DNA of 64,000 nucleotides, taken from Paenarthrobacter aurescens TC1 (GTDB lineage: Bacteria > Actinomycetota > Actinomycetes > Actinomycetales > Micrococcaceae). Position 1 is the stretch's first letter. The number at the start of each line of letters is the position of its first letter. The stretch spans positions 248,001 through 312,000 of the forward strand of contig CP000475.1 of NCBI GenBank assembly GCA_000014925.1. Reading direction: 5' to 3'. Shown here in pieces: positions 61,948 through 64,000 of this stretch. A model generated the notes under the pieces. That model searched no databases and was not told where the DNA came from. It saw nothing but the letters and a program-made list of their open reading frames with translations. The translations under genes were made by a program, and so were the position numbers.

Positions 61948-64000
61948 GCCTTGCCCTTCCACTCTCGGTACTGCTCGAGCACCAGGTTGAGTCGGGCCTC
62001 GTAGTTCCAGCCCCGGTGGAACGTGGCGAAGACGTGCTCGACCTGGTCCTCGGTGAGCCCGTAGAGCAGGCTCACGACAGCGTCCAACTCGGCGATCAGC
62101 TGATCCTTGTCGAGCGGGCTCGCAACCGAACCGGTCGTAACGCCCACCTCCGCGGCCCAATCACGGAAGCGGTCGTCGACGGCCGCGAGGCGCGCAGACA
62201 CCTCGACGAGCCGTCGGCCGAGCGGGCTCTCAACGTCGACATTCGGCACTGGGCTCGGGTTGAGAAGCTCGAAGGAGAGCTTCATCTCGGCCCAGCGACG
62301 CACGTACCAGTCAAACGGAACGCTCGAGAGAACGCCGAGCAGGGCTGCGGTCTCCGCTGCGCCCCCATCCCGTTGTACCAGGACTGGCGCCTCCTCCATA
62401 GCCGCAGTCCTCGGTGGCAGAAGGCAGGCGATCAGCGTCCGCGAATCCGTCGCCCGAGCCATGCGCCGGAATGCAATCCGTGGGGAATCGAACGGAAGTC
62501 GATCCTCCGTGAAGGTCATGCCGTGGTATGCGGAGCGAGCCAAGCGCGAAGACCGCGCGACCTTGGCTGCGATGTACTTCCGGAACGCCTTCTCAGGCGC
62601 GTAGCCCTTCGGCAGCGCTGCATCTGGTCGCCAGAGATTGAACGAGCCACCCGTCACGACAGGAATGCGACCCTTGGGCTCGTCCACGTCGAACTCGAGC
62701 ACCTTCCTCTCGCTCGTGGCGTTCAGATCACCTTGGAGTGGCCGGAACTCCCAACCTGGCCGACGAGCGTCCAACCTGGGACTCTTCTTCATCTGGCGGA
62801 AGACGTCAGCGGAAGCTGGGTCCGGGATCAGCGGGAAGGCCGCCGACGGCGACCAGCTCTGGAATTCCTCCGCCGGAACCTCGGCGACGTCGCTAGCGCC
62901 GGCGAGGAAGTCGCGTTGGTTGTAAAAGGGACCGGCGAATCGAACGACATGGTCCTCGCCGCGCGCAAGCACCGTAAGCCCGACGGTGTACTGCGGGTGG
63001 ACCTGCGCGAACAGCCACTGCTGGTTGTTGACTAGGAAGCAGACGTCGACGAAGGAGCCCTGCATCAGAATCGTGCGTCGCCACTCGATCAGGCCCGATC
63101 CTGCAAGTGCGCCGCGCGGGAGGACCACGCCAACGCGCCCTCCCTGCCTGAGAAGTTGCCAGTTGCGCCAAGCGAAGGCGGAGAAGAGGTCGAGGTGCGC
63201 GGCGCCGATTCCGGGGAATGGTCCTGACCCGACTGCCTCACTCGTCTCCTTAACGGCTAGCAGGTCGCGCTGGTACTCACCTTCCAAGTCGGGGCGGCTT
63301 TCGCGAAACGCCTTCAGTGCCGCATCACGCTCCCGCTGGCGCATGGAACGCAGGCCGGGGAACCGCAACCCCCACCATTGAAGCTCTTCGACGTGCAGCT
63401 TCTCCCAAGGTGGGTTTCCGATGAGGACGTCGAAGCCGGGATTGTCGCGGAGGAACACCTCCGGGAAGAGGAACGGAAGATGCGCTGGCTGCAGACGTTC
63501 CGCGGTCTCTGCGACTACCGCCAACGCGAGGACGCGTTCCAGCGAATCTTCGTCAAGGATGAGGCTTGGGTCGACCTTCCCGATGCGCGCCGAGACGGCA
63601 GCGTCGAAGATGCGCCGCGCTGTGTCCGCTGCCTCGCGGGCCTGCGCGAGGAGTCGTGCCCCTTGCTCAACCTCCGACTTGTTGGCTTCACTCGCGTTGG
63701 CAACATCCAACAGAAGCGTCTTTGACGATGCCAGCTGGTCAGTCAGGATCTCGTCGAAGAGACTCATCTGCCCAGGTTTGCGATTCGGTTGAAGCGCATC
63801 GAGCGCCTCGTCGATGGTCCCAATGCCGGTGAGGCTGTTGGCGTTGACGAGGCCGTGGTCCAGGTTGCTCATGGGCAGGCCCGGTACGAACGTGTGAATC
63901 CAGAGGGCAAGGCGTGCCAGTTCTGCTGCCATCGGGTTGATGTCGAGGCCGTAGATGCAGCGGCGGGCGACCTGCCGCCGTAGGAGGCCGACTTCGTCGA
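61944..64000 (-). CDS. Eco57I/PglX-type N6-adenine methylase (5' end off window)
   Basis: At least 684 residues visible; the frame is open to the right edge, and the visible N-terminal sequence is DEVGLLRRQVARRCIYGLDI. Motif I region GLDINPMAAELARLALW and catalytic motif IGNPPWEKLHVEELQW are intact. The C-terminal half (target recognition) includes GRVGVVLPRGALAGSGL and RMARATDSRTLIACLLPPRT. It methylates host DNA to mark it as self. First visible gene of the methylase-helicase-HEPN operon, coupled by ATGA to the helicase. Confidence 0.88.
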   Translation of the reverse strand, partial: DEVGLLRRQVARRCIYGLDINPMAAELARLALWIHTFVPGLPMSNLDHGLVNANSLTGIGTIDEALDALQPNRKPGQMSLFDEILTDQLASSKTLLLDVANASEANKSEVEQGARLLAQAREAADTARRIFDAAVSARIGKVDPSLILDEDSLERVLALAVVAETAERLQPAHLPFLFPEVFLRDNPGFDVLIGNPPWEKLHVEELQWWGLRFPGLRSMRQRERDAALKAFRESRPDLEGEYQRDLLAVKETSEAVGSGPFPGIGAAHLDLFSAFAWRNWQLLRQGGRVGVVLPRGALAGSGLIEWRRTILMQGSFVDVCFLVNNQQWLFAQVHPQYTVGLTVLARGEDHVVRFAGPFYNQRDFLAGASDVAEVPAEEFQSWSPSAAFPLIPDPASADVFRQMKKSPRLDARRPGWEFRPLQGDLNATSERKVLEFDVDEPKGRIPVVTGGSFNLWRPDAALPKGYAPEKAFRKYIAAKVARSSRLARSAYHGMTFTEDRLPFDSPRIAFRRMARATDSRTLIACLLPPRTAAMEEAPVLVQRDGGAAETAALLGVLSSVPFDWYVRRWAEMKLSFELLNPSPVPNVDVESPLGRRLVEVSARLAAVDDRFRDWAAEVGVTTGSVASPLDKDQLIAELDAVVSLLYGLTEDQVEHVFATFHRGWNYEARLNLVLEQYREWKGKA

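Overview
The window is high-GC actinobacterial DNA, most like Arthrobacter and relatives in the Micrococcaceae. The signs are frequent GTG/TTG starts, an Lsr2-type nucleoid protein, and actinobacterial MerR/MerA, IS3 and Tn genes. Its content is accessory throughout: resistance and catabolic operons, recombinase fragments, an IS, a TniA/TniB transposon, at least four defence-type loci, a toxin-antitoxin pair and plasmid-style coiled-coil genes. It therefore reads as part of a large plasmid or a composite genomic island. No rRNA, tRNA or CRISPR array was seen.

Layout. 1-5.0 kb is a persulfide/sulfide-detoxification locus: an MBL-fold hydrolase, thioredoxin, three rhodaneses plus one frameshifted rhodanese, a TauE exporter, a CsoR/CstR repressor, DUF302 and DsrE-like proteins. 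CstR-type operators of the form ATACCCCTGGGGGTAT lie in front of both minus-strand units. 5.2-8.8 kb is a mercury cassette (divergent merR and merA with paired MerR operators) nested in fragments of serine-recombinase genes. 8.9-12.2 kb carries a cytosolic-type 5'-nucleotidase with a membrane-anchored partner, then a SIR2 protein followed by a tiny basic protein.

12.7-23.1 kb is a catabolic cluster. An ABC transporter of the nitrate/sulfonate/aromatic-acid type, a terephthalate-dioxygenase-like gene set in the order alpha, beta, PdxA-like dehydrogenase, reductase, a divergent IclR regulator, an amidase and a substrate-binding lipoprotein are consistent with uptake and ring dihydroxylation of an aromatic acid. 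A 15-bp palindrome is shared by the dioxygenase/IclR promoter and the binding-protein promoter.

24.5-37.1 kb is a defence region. It has a membrane-GAF protein with a small basic partner, an AAA+ ATPase/S8 peptidase pair (IteA/IteS type) whose peptidase gene is split by a 1,257-bp IS3-family element with a 4-bp ATAT duplication, and a 1,605-residue single-chain Type ISP restriction-modification enzyme.

37.2-47.5 kb contains five copies of a 28-bp dif-like sequence (core CCGATAACGGCGCAYA), all in one orientation. They divide the DNA into modules: Lsr2 plus a TPP-riboswitch thiC; two CNNM metal transporters plus two TerC proteins, one behind a yybP-ykoY (Mn2+) riboswitch; a 58-residue orphan; and a RES/Xre toxin-antitoxin pair. 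I regard this as the most interesting feature: it resembles the Xer-recombined pdif modules described in Acinetobacter, but in an actinobacterium.

47.7-57.3 kb has a KfrA-like coiled-coil gene, a 4-kb TniA/TniB transposon with 50-bp inverted ends and an unusual third gene, and a row of plasmid-type hypotheticals (a DUF4192 protein, a membrane protein, several very small genes). From 57.4 kb to the right edge runs a minus-strand operon of an Eco57I/PglX-type methylase (5' end off the window), a PLD-nuclease/SNF2 helicase and a Swt1-type HEPN protein, joined by overlapping start/stop codons.
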